Origin: DAOPZC01 sp035353175
GTDB lineage: Bacteria > Verrucomicrobiota > Kiritimatiellia > RFP12 > UBA1067
Direction of reading: 5' to 3'
DNA length: 55,620 bases
Assembly: GCA_035353175.1 (NCBI GenBank)
Contig: DAOPZC010000030.1
Location: 1-55,620, forward strand
In this document: positions 1 to 8,477 of the stretch, piece by piece
Position numbering within the stretch: the first letter of the stretch is position 1
How the letters are laid out: each line of letters opens with the position of its first letter
Position numbers and translations under genes: made by a program
Notes under the pieces: generated by a model
Told to the model about the DNA's origin: nothing
Databases searched by the model: none
What the model saw: the letters and a program-made list of their open reading frames with translations, nothing else

Positions 1-1531
1 CGATGTCCTCGACCTGCTGGATCTGCTCGGGCGTCATCTTCTCGGGGTGCGAGAAATCGAAGCGCAGGCGCTCGGGCGTGATGTTCGAACCCTTCTGGAG
101 CGCATGCGGCCCGAGCACCTTGTGGAGCGCCTCGTGCAAAAGGTGCGTGGCGGTGTGCAGACGCGTGGTCGCGACCGTGTTGTCGGCCAAGCCGCCCTTG
201 AAGGTGGCATCGCCCTGCTTGGAGGTCTCCTGATGCTTTTTGAAGGCCTCTTCGTAGCCCGGACGGTCTACGGCGAGGCCCTGTTCCGAGGCCAGCTCTT
301 CGGTGAACTCCAGCGGGAAGCCGTAGGTGTCGTAGAGCTTGAAGGCGGTGCGGCCGGAGAGCGTGGTCTGGCCGTGCTGTTTGAGCGCTCCCGCGACTTT
401 GTCGAACTCCTTCTGGCCGGCGTGGAGGGTCTTTTCGAAACGCTCCTCTTCGGTCACGAGTTCGGTGATGACGGTCTCGCGGTTCTTCTCCAGCTCGGGA
501 TAGACATGCTTGTAGTTGTCGATGACGATCTCGGCCAGCGCGCGGGTGTAGCCGGGCGCGATGCCGAGCATCTTGGCGTAGCGCACCGAGCGGCGGATGA
601 GGCGGCGCAGCACGTAGTTCGCGCCGACGTTGCCGGGCTTCACGCCGCCCTTGGGGTCGCCGAGCACGAAGACCGAGGTGCGCATGTGGTCGGCGATGAT
701 GCGCTCCGCGCGCACGGCGGACTCTTCGCTGTCTGGGCGTGCGGTGGAAAGCTCCTTGATCTTGGCCATGAGCGGCGCGAAAAGTTCGGTTTCGAAGACG
801 GTGGCGTAGCCGTTCATCATGCAGATCGTGCGCTCGACGCCCATGCCGGTGTCGACGTTGCTCTGCTTGAGCGGCTCGTAGGCGCCGTCCGCCGTCTTGT
901 TGTACTGCATGAAGACGTCGTTCCAGATCTCGATGTACTTGCCGCAGCGGCAGCCGGGGCGGCAGTCTGGCCCGCAGGCGGGCTTGCCCGTGTCGATGAA
1001 CATCTCGGTGTCCGGCCCGCACGGGCCGGTGGTGCCGGCGGGACCCCACCAGTTGTCGTCCTTGGGCAGCGCGTGAATGCGCGATTCGGGGATGCCGAGG
1101 CTTTTCCAGATGGCGGCCGATTCGTCGTCGCGCGGGATGTCGCCTTCGCCTTTGAAGACGGTGACGCTGAGCTGGTCGGGCGAAAAACCGAGGTGCCCCG
1201 TCAGGAACTCGTACGACCAGGAGATCGCTTCTTTCTTGAAGTAGTCGCCCAGCGACCAGTTGCCGAGCATCTCGAAGAAAGTCAGGTGGCAGGAGTCACC
1301 CACGGCGTCGATGTCGCCGGTGCGCACGCACTTCTGCACGTCGGTCAGGCGCGTGCCGGAGGGATGCTTCTCGCCGAGCAGGTAGGGCACGAGGGGATGC
1401 ATCCCGGCGGTGGTGAAAAGCACGGTCGGGTCGTTTTCCGGTATCAGCGACGCGCCGGAGATGATGGCGTGGCCCTTGGATTCAAAGAATTTGAGGTACT
1501 TGTCGCGGAGCTGGTCGGCTGTGAGTTTCAT
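1..1531 (-). CDS. alaS: Alanyl-tRNA synthetase, C-terminal end cut by window edge
   Basis: This cytoplasmic enzyme charges tRNA-Ala with alanine. The reading frame begins with ATG at 1529-1531 and runs off the left edge after about 510 residues. The N-terminal class II core is visible: it starts MKLTADQLRDKYLKFF, followed by FTTAGMHPLVPYLLG and TFFEMLGNWSLGDYFKKEA, which are typical AlaRS motifs. Near the window edge the frame contains HTATHLLHEAL, the HxxxH zinc site of the editing domain. This motif occurs near residue 470, earlier than the roughly 560 of E. coli AlaRS, so this may be one of the compact AlaRS forms; the missing end prevents a decision. It lies 54 bases downstream of recA on the same strand, a common recA-alaS type of arrangement, and is probably co-transcribed with it. 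Confidence 0.96.
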   Translation of the reverse strand, partial: MKLTADQLRDKYLKFFESKGHAIISGASLIPENDPTVLFTTAGMHPLVPYLLGEKHPSGTRLTDVQKCVRTGDIDAVGDSCHLTFFEMLGNWSLGDYFKKEAISWSYEFLTGHLGFSPDQLSVTVFKGEGDIPRDDESAAIWKSLGIPESRIHALPKDDNWWGPAGTTGPCGPDTEMFIDTGKPACGPDCRPGCRCGKYIEIWNDVFMQYNKTADGAYEPLKQSNVDTGMGVERTICMMNGYATVFETELFAPLMAKIKELSTARPDSEESAVRAERIIADHMRTSVFVLGDPKGGVKPGNVGANYVLRRLIRRSVRYAKMLGIAPGYTRALAEIVIDNYKHVYPELEKNRETVITELVTEEERFEKTLHAGQKEFDKVAGALKQHGQTTLSGRTAFKLYDTYGFPLEFTEELASEQGLAVDRPGYEEAFKKHQETSKQGDATFKGGLADNTVATTRLHTATHLLHEALHKVLGPHALQKGSNITPERLRFDFSHPEKMTPEQIQQVEDI

Positions 1532-1585
1532 ATCGTGAGCGTTCGGTTTTCGGGGTTCAAGTGGCGAGGCGAATCGTGTTCGCCC

Positions 1586-2626
1586 TTACTCGGCGGCGTC
1601 ATCGGCGGCGGGCTTGGTTTTGCCGATCGCGAGGGCGGGCTCGGCCTTGATCTTTTCGATCATCTGGGCGACGATCTCGGGGTGCGCGCGCAGGAACTCG
1701 GTGGAGGCGATCGAGCCTTGGCCGATCTGCTCCGTGCCGAAGCTCAGCCACGAGCCGCGTTTGGTCACGACGTTGCGGGCGAGGGCGGCGTCGAGCACCG
1801 AGCCTTCCCACGAGATGCCGCGGGCGTACAGGATGTCGAACTCGGCTTCCGTGAAAGGCGGCGCCACCTTGTTCTTGACGACCTTGACGCGCGTGCGGTT
1901 GCCGATGACTGCGCCGGAGGGGTCTTTGATTGCGCCGATGCGTTGGACTTGCAGGCGCACCGAGGCGTAGAACTTGAGCGCCTTGCCTCCGGGCGTGGTC
2001 TCGGGGTTGCCGAACATCACGCCGATTTTGTCGCGCACCTGATTGGTGAAAAGGCAAAGGGTCTTGGTCTGGGAGATGGCGCTGGTGAGCTTGCGCATGG
2101 CTTGGGACATCAGGCGCGCCTGCAAGCCCATGTGCGAATCGCCCATGTTGCCGTCCAGTTCAGCCTGGGGCGCGAGGGCGGCCACGGAGTCCACGACCAC
2201 CACGTCGAGCGCGCCGCTCTTGACGAGCTGCTCGGTGATGGTGAGCGCCTCTTCGCCGGAGTTGGGCTGCGAGACGAGCAGGTCGTCGAGGTTCACGCCG
2301 ATGCGGCGGGCGTAGTTGGGATCCATCGCGTGCTCAGCGTCGACGAAGGCGGCGAGCCCGCCGGCTTTCTGGGCGTTCGCGATGATGTGCAGGGCGAGCG
2401 TGGTCTTGCCGGAAGACTCTTGTCCGTATACCTCGATCACGCGGCCGCGCGGCACGCCGCCGACGCCGAGGGCCAGATCGAGGGAGAGCGCGCCGGTGGA
2501 AATGACCGGAATGTTTTTCGAGGCTTCCGCGTCACCCATGCGCATGATGGCCGACTCGCCGAATTCCTTGCGGATTTGACTCAGGACCGCGTCCAGCTGT
2601 GCGTTGCTCGTTTTCTTCTCGGCCAT
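1586..2626 (-). CDS. recA: RecA recombinase
   Basis: RecA forms filaments on single-stranded DNA, catalyses strand exchange and triggers LexA self-cleavage. The 346-residue product has the usual length. The Walker A motif GQESSGKT lies near residue 68, and the sequence from MAEKKTSNAQLDAVLSQIRK to the QVRDKIGVMFGNPETTPGGK loop 2 region is canonical. The C-terminal tail is acidic and short (ADDAAE). The ATG is preceded by a clear AGGAG ribosome binding site at the right distance. No intein is present. A recognisable SOS operator is not evident in the short stretch between the upstream hairpin (2673-2700) and the start codon. It is the first gene of a probable recA-alaS transcript. Confidence 0.99.
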   Translation of the reverse strand: MAEKKTSNAQLDAVLSQIRKEFGESAIMRMGDAEASKNIPVISTGALSLDLALGVGGVPRGRVIEVYGQESSGKTTLALHIIANAQKAGGLAAFVDAEHAMDPNYARRIGVNLDDLLVSQPNSGEEALTITEQLVKSGALDVVVVDSVAALAPQAELDGNMGDSHMGLQARLMSQAMRKLTSAISQTKTLCLFTNQVRDKIGVMFGNPETTPGGKALKFYASVRLQVQRIGAIKDPSGAVIGNRTRVKVVKNKVAPPFTEAEFDILYARGISWEGSVLDAALARNVVTKRGSWLSFGTEQIGQGSIASTEFLRAHPEIVAQMIEKIKAEPALAIGKTKPAADDAAE

Positions 2627-2672
2627 AAAAATCTCCTGAAACTATGCGTTAATAAGTAAAAAAAGAATACCA

Positions 2673-2700
2673 AAAACGCCCCCCCGAAGGGGAGCGTTTT
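2673..2700. terminator. Rho-independent terminator, usable from both strands
   Basis: An inverted repeat with arms AAAACGCCCCC and GGGGAGCGTTTT (one mismatch) around a short CGAA loop is flanked by T-rich sequence on both strands. It lies between the stop of the DUF1080 gene (2756) and recA, so it probably ends the DUF1080 transcript and insulates recA. Confidence 0.75.
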
Positions 2701-2755
2701 CTTTTGGAGACGAGCGTTAACCGCGCACGTGACGGAATAACCGACAGGGGGCGCG

Positions 2756-3775
2756 TTATTTCACGACGGGCGTGAGCACCATGTTGCGGTAGTCGACGTC
2801 CGTGTGGTCGCCCTGCAGGTAGATCGGGCCGGGCTTGAACTCGTCGGAGGTCATCGCGCCGCCGGTGCAGCCGAGCACGGGCTGGTTGTCGATGATCGTC
2901 TTGCCGTTGAGGATCACGGTCAGGTGGCGGTCCACCAGCGTGATGTCCACGGTCTGCCACTCGCCGGCCGGCTTCTCGGCGGCGACGGAGGGCGTGATGC
3001 GGCTGTAGAGCGCGCCCATGTTGTGCGAATCGACGGGGCGACCGTAGGTTTCGGCGACCTGCACCTCGTAGATGCCGCGCAGGTACATGCCGCTGTTGCC
3101 GCCTTTCGGGACGCGCACTTCGGTCTTGAGGTTGAAGTCTTCAAACTCCTGCTCGGTGCGGATGTTGGTGCCGTGCTGGTTCTTGCCGTCGGGGCCTTTG
3201 ACGCGGTTGCTCAGCATGCCGTCCGCCACGCTCCAGCAGTTGGGGGCTTTCGCGTTCATCGCTTTCCAGCCGGCCATGTCTTTGCCGTTCAAGAGAGGGA
3301 TCGGCGCGCCGAACTTGACCTTCGCCAGATCCGGCTTCGGCGGCAGGTCGGGGATCTTCTTGCCTGAGAACTCGCCTTTGCCGATCTCTTTTCCCTCGCT
3401 GTTGACCGTGCGGGTCGTGAGCGCGAGCTTGTCGCCGTCGAGCTTGGCGGTGATGGTTTCGGTGTTCTGGACGTCCTTGCCGTCCTTCTTGGCGTTGTGT
3501 TTGCGCACGACGACCAGCGCGCCGTTCTCGACCTTGGTCTCGGCCACCGGCATGACGCTGCCGCCGCCCCACAGAAGCGCACCCTTGAGCGCGCCGCAGG
3601 ACTGCTGCTCAACGCCCAGCCATCCCGCCCCCCCGCCGGGGAGGGTCAGCGCCCAGCGCCCGACAAACGTTTTTGCCGCATCGCAAGTTTCGGCGGCGAA
3701 CAGTGACGACGCGCCGCACAGGAGCCCCGCAGTCGCAAGACCGCAGACGACGGAAGAGAAAGATGAGTTTTTCAT
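2756..3775 (-). CDS. Secreted DUF1080 (3-keto-disaccharide hydrolase-like) protein
   Basis: This 339-residue protein has a Sec signal peptide (MKNSSFSSVVCGLATAGLLCGASSLFAA) and acts outside the cytoplasm. Residues about 160-339 match the DUF1080/PF06439 fold, with the typical stretches PLLNGKDMAGWK, NIRTEQEFEDFNLKTEVRVPKGGNSGMYLRG and YEVQVAETYG. Members of this family in Bacteroides cleave 3-keto-glycosides produced by Gfo/Idh oxidoreductases, so a role in glycoside breakdown is likely. Residues 30-150 form a separate beta-rich N-terminal domain (FVGRWALTLPGGGAGWLGV) seen in other PVC DUF1080 proteins, of unknown role. The gene stands alone and is followed by the terminator at 2673-2700. There is no clear Shine-Dalgarno sequence before the ATG. 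Confidence 0.88.
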   Translation of the reverse strand: MKNSSFSSVVCGLATAGLLCGASSLFAAETCDAAKTFVGRWALTLPGGGAGWLGVEQQSCGALKGALLWGGGSVMPVAETKVENGALVVVRKHNAKKDGKDVQNTETITAKLDGDKLALTTRTVNSEGKEIGKGEFSGKKIPDLPPKPDLAKVKFGAPIPLLNGKDMAGWKAMNAKAPNCWSVADGMLSNRVKGPDGKNQHGTNIRTEQEFEDFNLKTEVRVPKGGNSGMYLRGIYEVQVAETYGRPVDSHNMGALYSRITPSVAAEKPAGEWQTVDITLVDRHLTVILNGKTIIDNQPVLGCTGGAMTSDEFKPGPIYLQGDHTDVDYRNMVLTPVVK

Positions 3776-3840
3776 AGTATGGATTAGTGTCTCTTTTCCG
3801 CCATGTCGGGTTCAAGCCAAAAGATACCCGTTTTTTGCGA

Positions 3841-3869
3841 TTGATTCCCCTACACCATTAACTTACTAT
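3841..3869 (+). promoter_or_regulatory. Predicted sigma-70-type promoter for the 3951 gene
   Basis: TTGATT at 3841-3846 and TACTAT at 3864-3869 are separated by 17 bases in an AT-rich intergenic stretch. Transcription would start about 75 bases before the ATG at 3951. Sequence match only. Confidence 0.45.
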
Positions 3870-3950
3870 AGATTGCTCTTTCATTACCCACCAAAAGGTG
3901 TTGCGCGGAGCCCTTCCCGGGTGAGGCGGATGCCCGAGCCCCAGGATAAC

Positions 3951-5120
3951 ATGGTTTTCTTCAATAAACGCACCGTCTTTGCCCTGCTGCTGGCTGGAGC
4001 GGGTGTCTTCGCCCGGGCCGACATGGCCGAACAGGTCCGGCTCGATTTCTTCTTCACGCCCGGATGCACGGAGTGTGAACGGGTCAAAAGCGAGGTGTTC
4101 CCTGAGCTGGAAACCCGGTTCGAGGGGTTTTATGAACTGGTGCGCCATGATATGACGCAGGCGGATACCATCCCGCTGCTGGTCGCGTATCAGCAGCGCT
4201 GCGGCAACAGCGACAACGGGCGCGTCTCGATGGTCGTCGACCACACCGCGTTCCTCTCAGGGTTTGAGACGATGTCCACGGGGCTTCTGGACCGCGTGAA
4301 CGAAGCGCTCGTGGCCCGCCAGGGCTCGCAGTGGACCGCGCCCCGGCCGCCGGAGATGGGCAAAGAGGGAAAAACGGCCGACGAGGTCGTGCGCGAGAGG
4401 GTCAACGGGCTGACCTTTTCCGTGGTGGCGCTGGGCGGTCTGCTGGACGGTTTCAATCCCTGCGCGATCTCGACGCTGATCTTTTTTATGAGCGTGCTGG
4501 CGGTGGCCAAGGCCACGCGGCGGACGCGCCTGCTGGTCGGAGTCTCGTTCATCGCGGCCTCGTTCATCGTCTATACCGTCCTCGGCTTGGGCTTCCTGTA
4601 CGCCTTCCGCCAGGCTCCGAATTTTGCCGCCGTCAAAAAGGTGGTGGAGGTCGTGCTCGGCCTGTGCATGATCCCGCTGGCGGTGCTGTCGTTCCGCGAC
4701 GCGTTCCGGTTCCGCAAGTCGCAACGCCCGGCGGACGTCACGTTGCAGATACCCAAGAAGGTCAAGGACCGCATCCATTCCTTCATGAACTCTCGCCTCG
4801 GATCCGGCGGACCGATCATCGGCGGCTTCGTGACGGGCGCGGGCGTGACGATCCTCGAAAGCGTCTGCACGGGGCAGAGCTACGTGCCGGTGCTGATGTA
4901 TATGCTCAAGAAGGATTGTTCAGACCTGTGCTCGTGGGTCCTGCTGATCACGTATAACCTGCTCTTCGTCCTGCCGCTGGCGGTCGTGTTCGTGTGCTTC
5001 CACCGCGGCATGCAGCTGAAAGCGCTGATCGACTGGAGCAAGCACAATCTGGTGGTCGTCAAAATCCTTTTGGGCCTGTTCTTCAGCGCCATGGCGGTTC
5101 TGCTGTTGCTGGCGCACTGA
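3951..5120 (+). CDS. Thioredoxin-like plus CcdA/DsbD-type membrane redox protein
   Basis: The 389-residue product combines a signal sequence (1-23), a thioredoxin-like periplasmic domain with a CTEC active site (C39, C42 in FFTPGCTECERV), and a C-terminal membrane part of about six helices. The membrane part carries FNPCAIST near the start of its first helix, like the cysteine-containing NPC/TPC motif of CcdA and DsbD, and a second cysteine in ILESVCTGQSY. This suggests transfer of reducing equivalents across the inner membrane to periplasmic thiols. ATG 3951 is chosen over an in-frame ATG at 3930 because AGGA lies just upstream and a signal peptide follows at once. The methyltransferase gene starts 21 bases after the stop. 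Its oxidised substrate is unknown; a second DsbD is encoded at 52211. Confidence 0.82.
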   Translation: MVFFNKRTVFALLLAGAGVFARADMAEQVRLDFFFTPGCTECERVKSEVFPELETRFEGFYELVRHDMTQADTIPLLVAYQQRCGNSDNGRVSMVVDHTAFLSGFETMSTGLLDRVNEALVARQGSQWTAPRPPEMGKEGKTADEVVRERVNGLTFSVVALGGLLDGFNPCAISTLIFFMSVLAVAKATRRTRLLVGVSFIAASFIVYTVLGLGFLYAFRQAPNFAAVKKVVEVVLGLCMIPLAVLSFRDAFRFRKSQRPADVTLQIPKKVKDRIHSFMNSRLGSGGPIIGGFVTGAGVTILESVCTGQSYVPVLMYMLKKDCSDLCSWVLLITYNLLFVLPLAVVFVCFHRGMQLKALIDWSKHNLVVVKILLGLFFSAMAVLLLLAH

Positions 5121-5141
5121 ATTTTCCGCGGGGCTTCGCTT

Positions 5142-6014
5142 ATGCACTCTCTGAATCAAGACTCGGCATCGGACTACGCGCTGCTGGACAGCGGCGACGG
5201 CAAGAAACTTGAACGCTTCGGCACGTACGTTCTCTCGCGACCCTGTTCACAGGCCGTTTGGAAAACCGCCCGGCCCGAATCGTTCTGGGCCAAAGCCCAC
5301 GCCGCGTTCGACCGCGCCGACGGCAACCAGTGGCACAACCGGGGCGCGCTGCCCGCCGAGTGGAAAGTCGTGATTGGCGGCATTACCTTTAAACTCTCCG
5401 GCACCGATTTCGGGCACCTCGGCATTTTCCCCGAACAGCGTGCGCAGTGGGAGTGGATCCGCGAGACGGTGCGCAAGACGTGCGAGTCCCGCCGCCGTCC
5501 GATCCAGGTCCTCAACCTCTTCGCCTATTCCGGCGGCTCGACGCTGGCCGCCGCGCTCGGCGGCGCGGAGGTCTGCCACCTCGACGCCTCCAAGGGCATG
5601 GTGCAGTGGGCGCGCGACAACGCCGCGCTGAACAGTCTCCAGACGCATCCGATCCGCTGGATCACCGATGACGCCCACAAGTTCCTGTGCCGCGAGGCGC
5701 GCCGCGAGCGCCGCTACGACGCCGTGATTCTAGATCCTCCGACGTTCGGCCGCGGCCAGAACAACGAGATGTACAAGATCGAGCAGGATTTGCCCGAGAC
5801 GCTGCGCCTCTGCCGCAGCCTGCTGACGCCCGACCCGCTCTTCGTCCTGCTGAGCGCGCACACGCCGGGTTATTCGCCGGTGGTTCTGCAGAACGTGCTG
5901 GGCCAGGCCGTCGCCGGACTCGGCGGCGCGACGTCGTCCGGCGAAATGCTGCTCACGGGGGCGCCGGACGTGCTGCCCACGCCCTGCGGCGCCTATGCGC
6001 GCTGGTTGGCCTGA
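5142..6014 (+). CDS. Class I SAM-dependent methyltransferase, RlmI/RlmK-like
   Basis: This 290-residue cytoplasmic protein contains the SAM-binding motif I LNLFAYSGGSTLAAALGGAEV and the catalytic-type motif VILDPPTFGRG (DPPxF), which together resemble the RlmI/RlmK group of 23S rRNA methyltransferases. The N-terminal PUA domain of RlmI is absent; instead there is a short beta-rich segment (LERFGTYVLSRPCSQAVWKTARP). The likely substrate is therefore rRNA, but this is inferred from family resemblance. It starts 21 bases after the redox gene and is probably co-transcribed. No strong ribosome binding site is visible, so translation may depend on the upstream gene. Confidence 0.85.
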   Translation: MHSLNQDSASDYALLDSGDGKKLERFGTYVLSRPCSQAVWKTARPESFWAKAHAAFDRADGNQWHNRGALPAEWKVVIGGITFKLSGTDFGHLGIFPEQRAQWEWIRETVRKTCESRRRPIQVLNLFAYSGGSTLAAALGGAEVCHLDASKGMVQWARDNAALNSLQTHPIRWITDDAHKFLCREARRERRYDAVILDPPTFGRGQNNEMYKIEQDLPETLRLCRSLLTPDPLFVLLSAHTPGYSPVVLQNVLGQAVAGLGGATSSGEMLLTGAPDVLPTPCGAYARWLA

Positions 6015-6034
6015 TCCTCCCGCCTGTGCCGGGC

Positions 6035-8464
6035 TCACCGCGGTTTAGGGGTCTCGACCTTTCTGGGCGTCACGCCTTCGGGAAGCGCGCAAGGCGTGAC
6101 AGTGAACCGCACGCACGCCGCGGCCACCGGTTTTTCGAAGGTCACGGCCAGACGGCGCGGGGAGGGCTTGCCGGGATTCTCAATCTGTTCTTCGTCGAGC
6201 CGCCAGGCCCCGCCTTCCGCCGCGATCCGCACTTCGACGCAATTCTTGCCGTCGTGGAGGAAGAGCGTTCCGCTGTCTTTGCGGAACACCTCGCGGTAGG
6301 TGACGAGCGGCGTGCTGAACGTCTGAGGCGTGGCGAAGCGCACCGTGTCGGTGATCTCGATGACGCGGTTGGTGCGGTCGTGGAAGTAGGCGCGCCGCAA
6401 TTCCGCCAGCTCCGGCACCGCGTACGCCGCCTTCAGATCGAGCTCGAGGCGGTCGCGCGCGGTTTCGAAGGTGAGGCCGACGATCTGCGCCGCCGCTTTC
6501 CGCCCGGTCGGCTGAAGCTGGCCCGCCACGACGGGCACCGGATGGCCGTAGGAGTTGAGCACCTTGCTCGTGTAGCGCTCGCGGCTGAAGGTCCGGCGGG
6601 TGTAGATCTCGCCGCCGGGGTCGCCCATCATCTCGAGGCCGTTGAGCACGACGGCGTAAGAGCCGACGTCGTTGTGGTTGTGCTGCTCGGCGTTGTGCCC
6701 GCCCTTGATCGCCGCGCCGAAGGGCGCACCCTGGGGGAGCGTGGAACGGGTGAGCAGCACCTGCGCGTTGCCGAACCAGGTCCGTATGGGCATCGCCGTT
6801 TCCTGCCCTTTTCCGGCGGGTGGCGGCTCCTGTCCGAAGGCCCGCAGGCCGATCACCGCGGGGCCGCCGCGCAAGAGGGGGTACGGCGGTGCGTCGGCCG
6901 GGACGGCGTCGGGATAGACCTGCCGCATGAGCGCCCAGATCTCTTGGCTCGGCCCGCCGCCGCCGTCGGCGAAATAGGGTGAGCGGCCGGTCTGGATCTG
7001 ATACCCGCGCGCATACTCGGCGATGCGTTTGAGCTTGTCGCCCTGGAAGATGTCGAGGCGTCCGTTCGTGGCCGCGCGGACCGCGAGGCCCATCATCACG
7101 TAATGGCCGAAGCCGTAGTTCCAGTAGCCCATCCCTTCGCTGCAGTAGCCGTCGTCGGTGAAGCCGCTGATGAAGACCGGGTTGGAAATCTCCATGGCGG
7201 CGAGGACCTCGGCCCGTTCCGCCGGCGTGTCCAGGAGGGCGAGCGCGCAGCACGCGGTGCCGGCGGAGCAGACGGCGTTCCAGTTGTTGTCGCCGCGCAT
7301 CCACCAGTTACCGCCGAGGTCGCCTTTGCGTACGGCGGTGAGATACGGGGCAAAGATGCGGCGTTCCACCTCTCGGCGGATGCGGTCGCGCACGGCGGGG
7401 CTGAGGCGGTCGCCGAGCCAGGCGTCGGCCGAGGCGAGCAGCCAGCCGCGCGCGGAGGAGCCGAGGTCAATGGTGAGCTTCGTGCCCTTGAAATTGCTGA
7501 GCGAGCCGTCGTGCGCGGGCATGGTCCAGCTCCGCTCGTCGCAGAGCGCGAGGATGTCGCGCTCGAGCGCGGGCAGGAAACGCCCTTTGTATTCGAGGCA
7601 CTCCGCGAGGAGCAGCGTGCTGATCTGATGGCTCCGTTGCCCATAAGGCTTCTCATAATTGCGGCGGTTGCCGTTGGCGGTGAATTCGAGATAGAGCGCG
7701 TCCGGCAACTCGGGCAGGGGGGTGCCGCTGCGGCGCTCCGCGTCGCGAAGGATCCCGGCGGCCTCCGGCAGGGCTGCGAGGCGGTCCCAGGCTTGGCGGT
7801 CGGATGCGGGATGTCCCAGGCCCTGCGGCTTGGGCGGGAGCCACGCGGCGATTTGGGCGATGCGCGCGGGATCGGGCGGCGGAAAGCCGTGCTTCGATTT
7901 GAGGCGCTGTTCGTAGAGAAGCCGCTTCGCCTCGCTGTCGCTCAGCTCCTCGGCCGTGAAGTCGTCGAGGTCGGCGGTGCCCTTGGAGCCGGTGAAGGAG
8001 TGCACCCAGACGGAAAGGGCTGCGGAACCTTCGGGCGCCTTGCCGTACAGCGCGAGGGCTTGCCACGTGTTGGTGCTGCCGGGAATGGGAAGAATATGCT
8101 CTCCGTTCAGGTCCGGCGTGGTGAGGTTCCTACCTTTGGCATCGAAGTACTGCAGGTAAACGCCGACCGCTCCGTCGCCCTCCTGCGCGCGTGCCCAGAA
8201 ATGGAGCGCATAGGTCTTGCCGGGGGGCACGGGGATCGGCGCGGAGCGGCAACTGCTGCCGATCGTGTCTGAGGTGTCGACGACGCGCAGGCCGAACTTG
8301 CCCGCATGGGCGGCCTCGGGAATGATGCTGCTCATGTTCTTGTCGGACAGAAACCAGTTGGTGTTGCCGTTTTCGAAACCGGGGTTGGGCAGCGCGAGCG
8401 GAGCCGTTTGCGCCGTAAACGCTAGAAGCGTCAGGCAGAGGGCGGTCGGACAATAATGGTGCAT
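6035..8464 (-). CDS. Secreted heparinase II/III-family polysaccharide lyase-like protein
   Basis: The 809-residue product starts with a signal peptide (MHHYCPTALCLTLLAFTAQTAPLA) and would act on acidic polysaccharides outside the cytoplasm. An N-terminal carbohydrate-binding-like beta-sandwich (about 25-150, beginning LPNPGFENGNTNWF) is followed by an alpha/alpha toroid (NWWMRGDNNWNAVCSAG, SEGMGYWNYGFGHY) and a C-terminal beta-sandwich with GGHNAEQHNHNDVGSY, the hallmark HNHND motif of the heparinase II/III group. The substrate cannot be read from sequence. ATG 8462-8464 was chosen because AGGAAA lies nine bases upstream and the signal peptide starts there; longer in-frame starts would lie in the preceding gene. 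It begins 13 bases after the stop of the small membrane-protein gene, so the two form an operon. Confidence 0.88.
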   Translation of the reverse strand: MHHYCPTALCLTLLAFTAQTAPLALPNPGFENGNTNWFLSDKNMSSIIPEAAHAGKFGLRVVDTSDTIGSSCRSAPIPVPPGKTYALHFWARAQEGDGAVGVYLQYFDAKGRNLTTPDLNGEHILPIPGSTNTWQALALYGKAPEGSAALSVWVHSFTGSKGTADLDDFTAEELSDSEAKRLLYEQRLKSKHGFPPPDPARIAQIAAWLPPKPQGLGHPASDRQAWDRLAALPEAAGILRDAERRSGTPLPELPDALYLEFTANGNRRNYEKPYGQRSHQISTLLLAECLEYKGRFLPALERDILALCDERSWTMPAHDGSLSNFKGTKLTIDLGSSARGWLLASADAWLGDRLSPAVRDRIRREVERRIFAPYLTAVRKGDLGGNWWMRGDNNWNAVCSAGTACCALALLDTPAERAEVLAAMEISNPVFISGFTDDGYCSEGMGYWNYGFGHYVMMGLAVRAATNGRLDIFQGDKLKRIAEYARGYQIQTGRSPYFADGGGGPSQEIWALMRQVYPDAVPADAPPYPLLRGGPAVIGLRAFGQEPPPAGKGQETAMPIRTWFGNAQVLLTRSTLPQGAPFGAAIKGGHNAEQHNHNDVGSYAVVLNGLEMMGDPGGEIYTRRTFSRERYTSKVLNSYGHPVPVVAGQLQPTGRKAAAQIVGLTFETARDRLELDLKAAYAVPELAELRRAYFHDRTNRVIEITDTVRFATPQTFSTPLVTYREVFRKDSGTLFLHDGKNCVEVRIAAEGGAWRLDEEQIENPGKPSPRRLAVTFEKPVAAACVRFTVTPCALPEGVTPRKVETPKPR

Positions 8465-8477
8465 GGAAGCATTTCCT

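Noticed and set aside
47..2659. 870-residue frame on the plus strand across alaS and recA
   Set aside because: It is antisense to two unmistakable genes and its sequence is low-complexity Gly/Ala/Arg/Val-rich, as expected from the opposite strand of GC-rich codons.
2719..2740. GTCACGTG element resembling the sites at 39425-39474
   Set aside because: Only eight bases match and it lies downstream of a gene just before a terminator; likely chance in GC-rich DNA.
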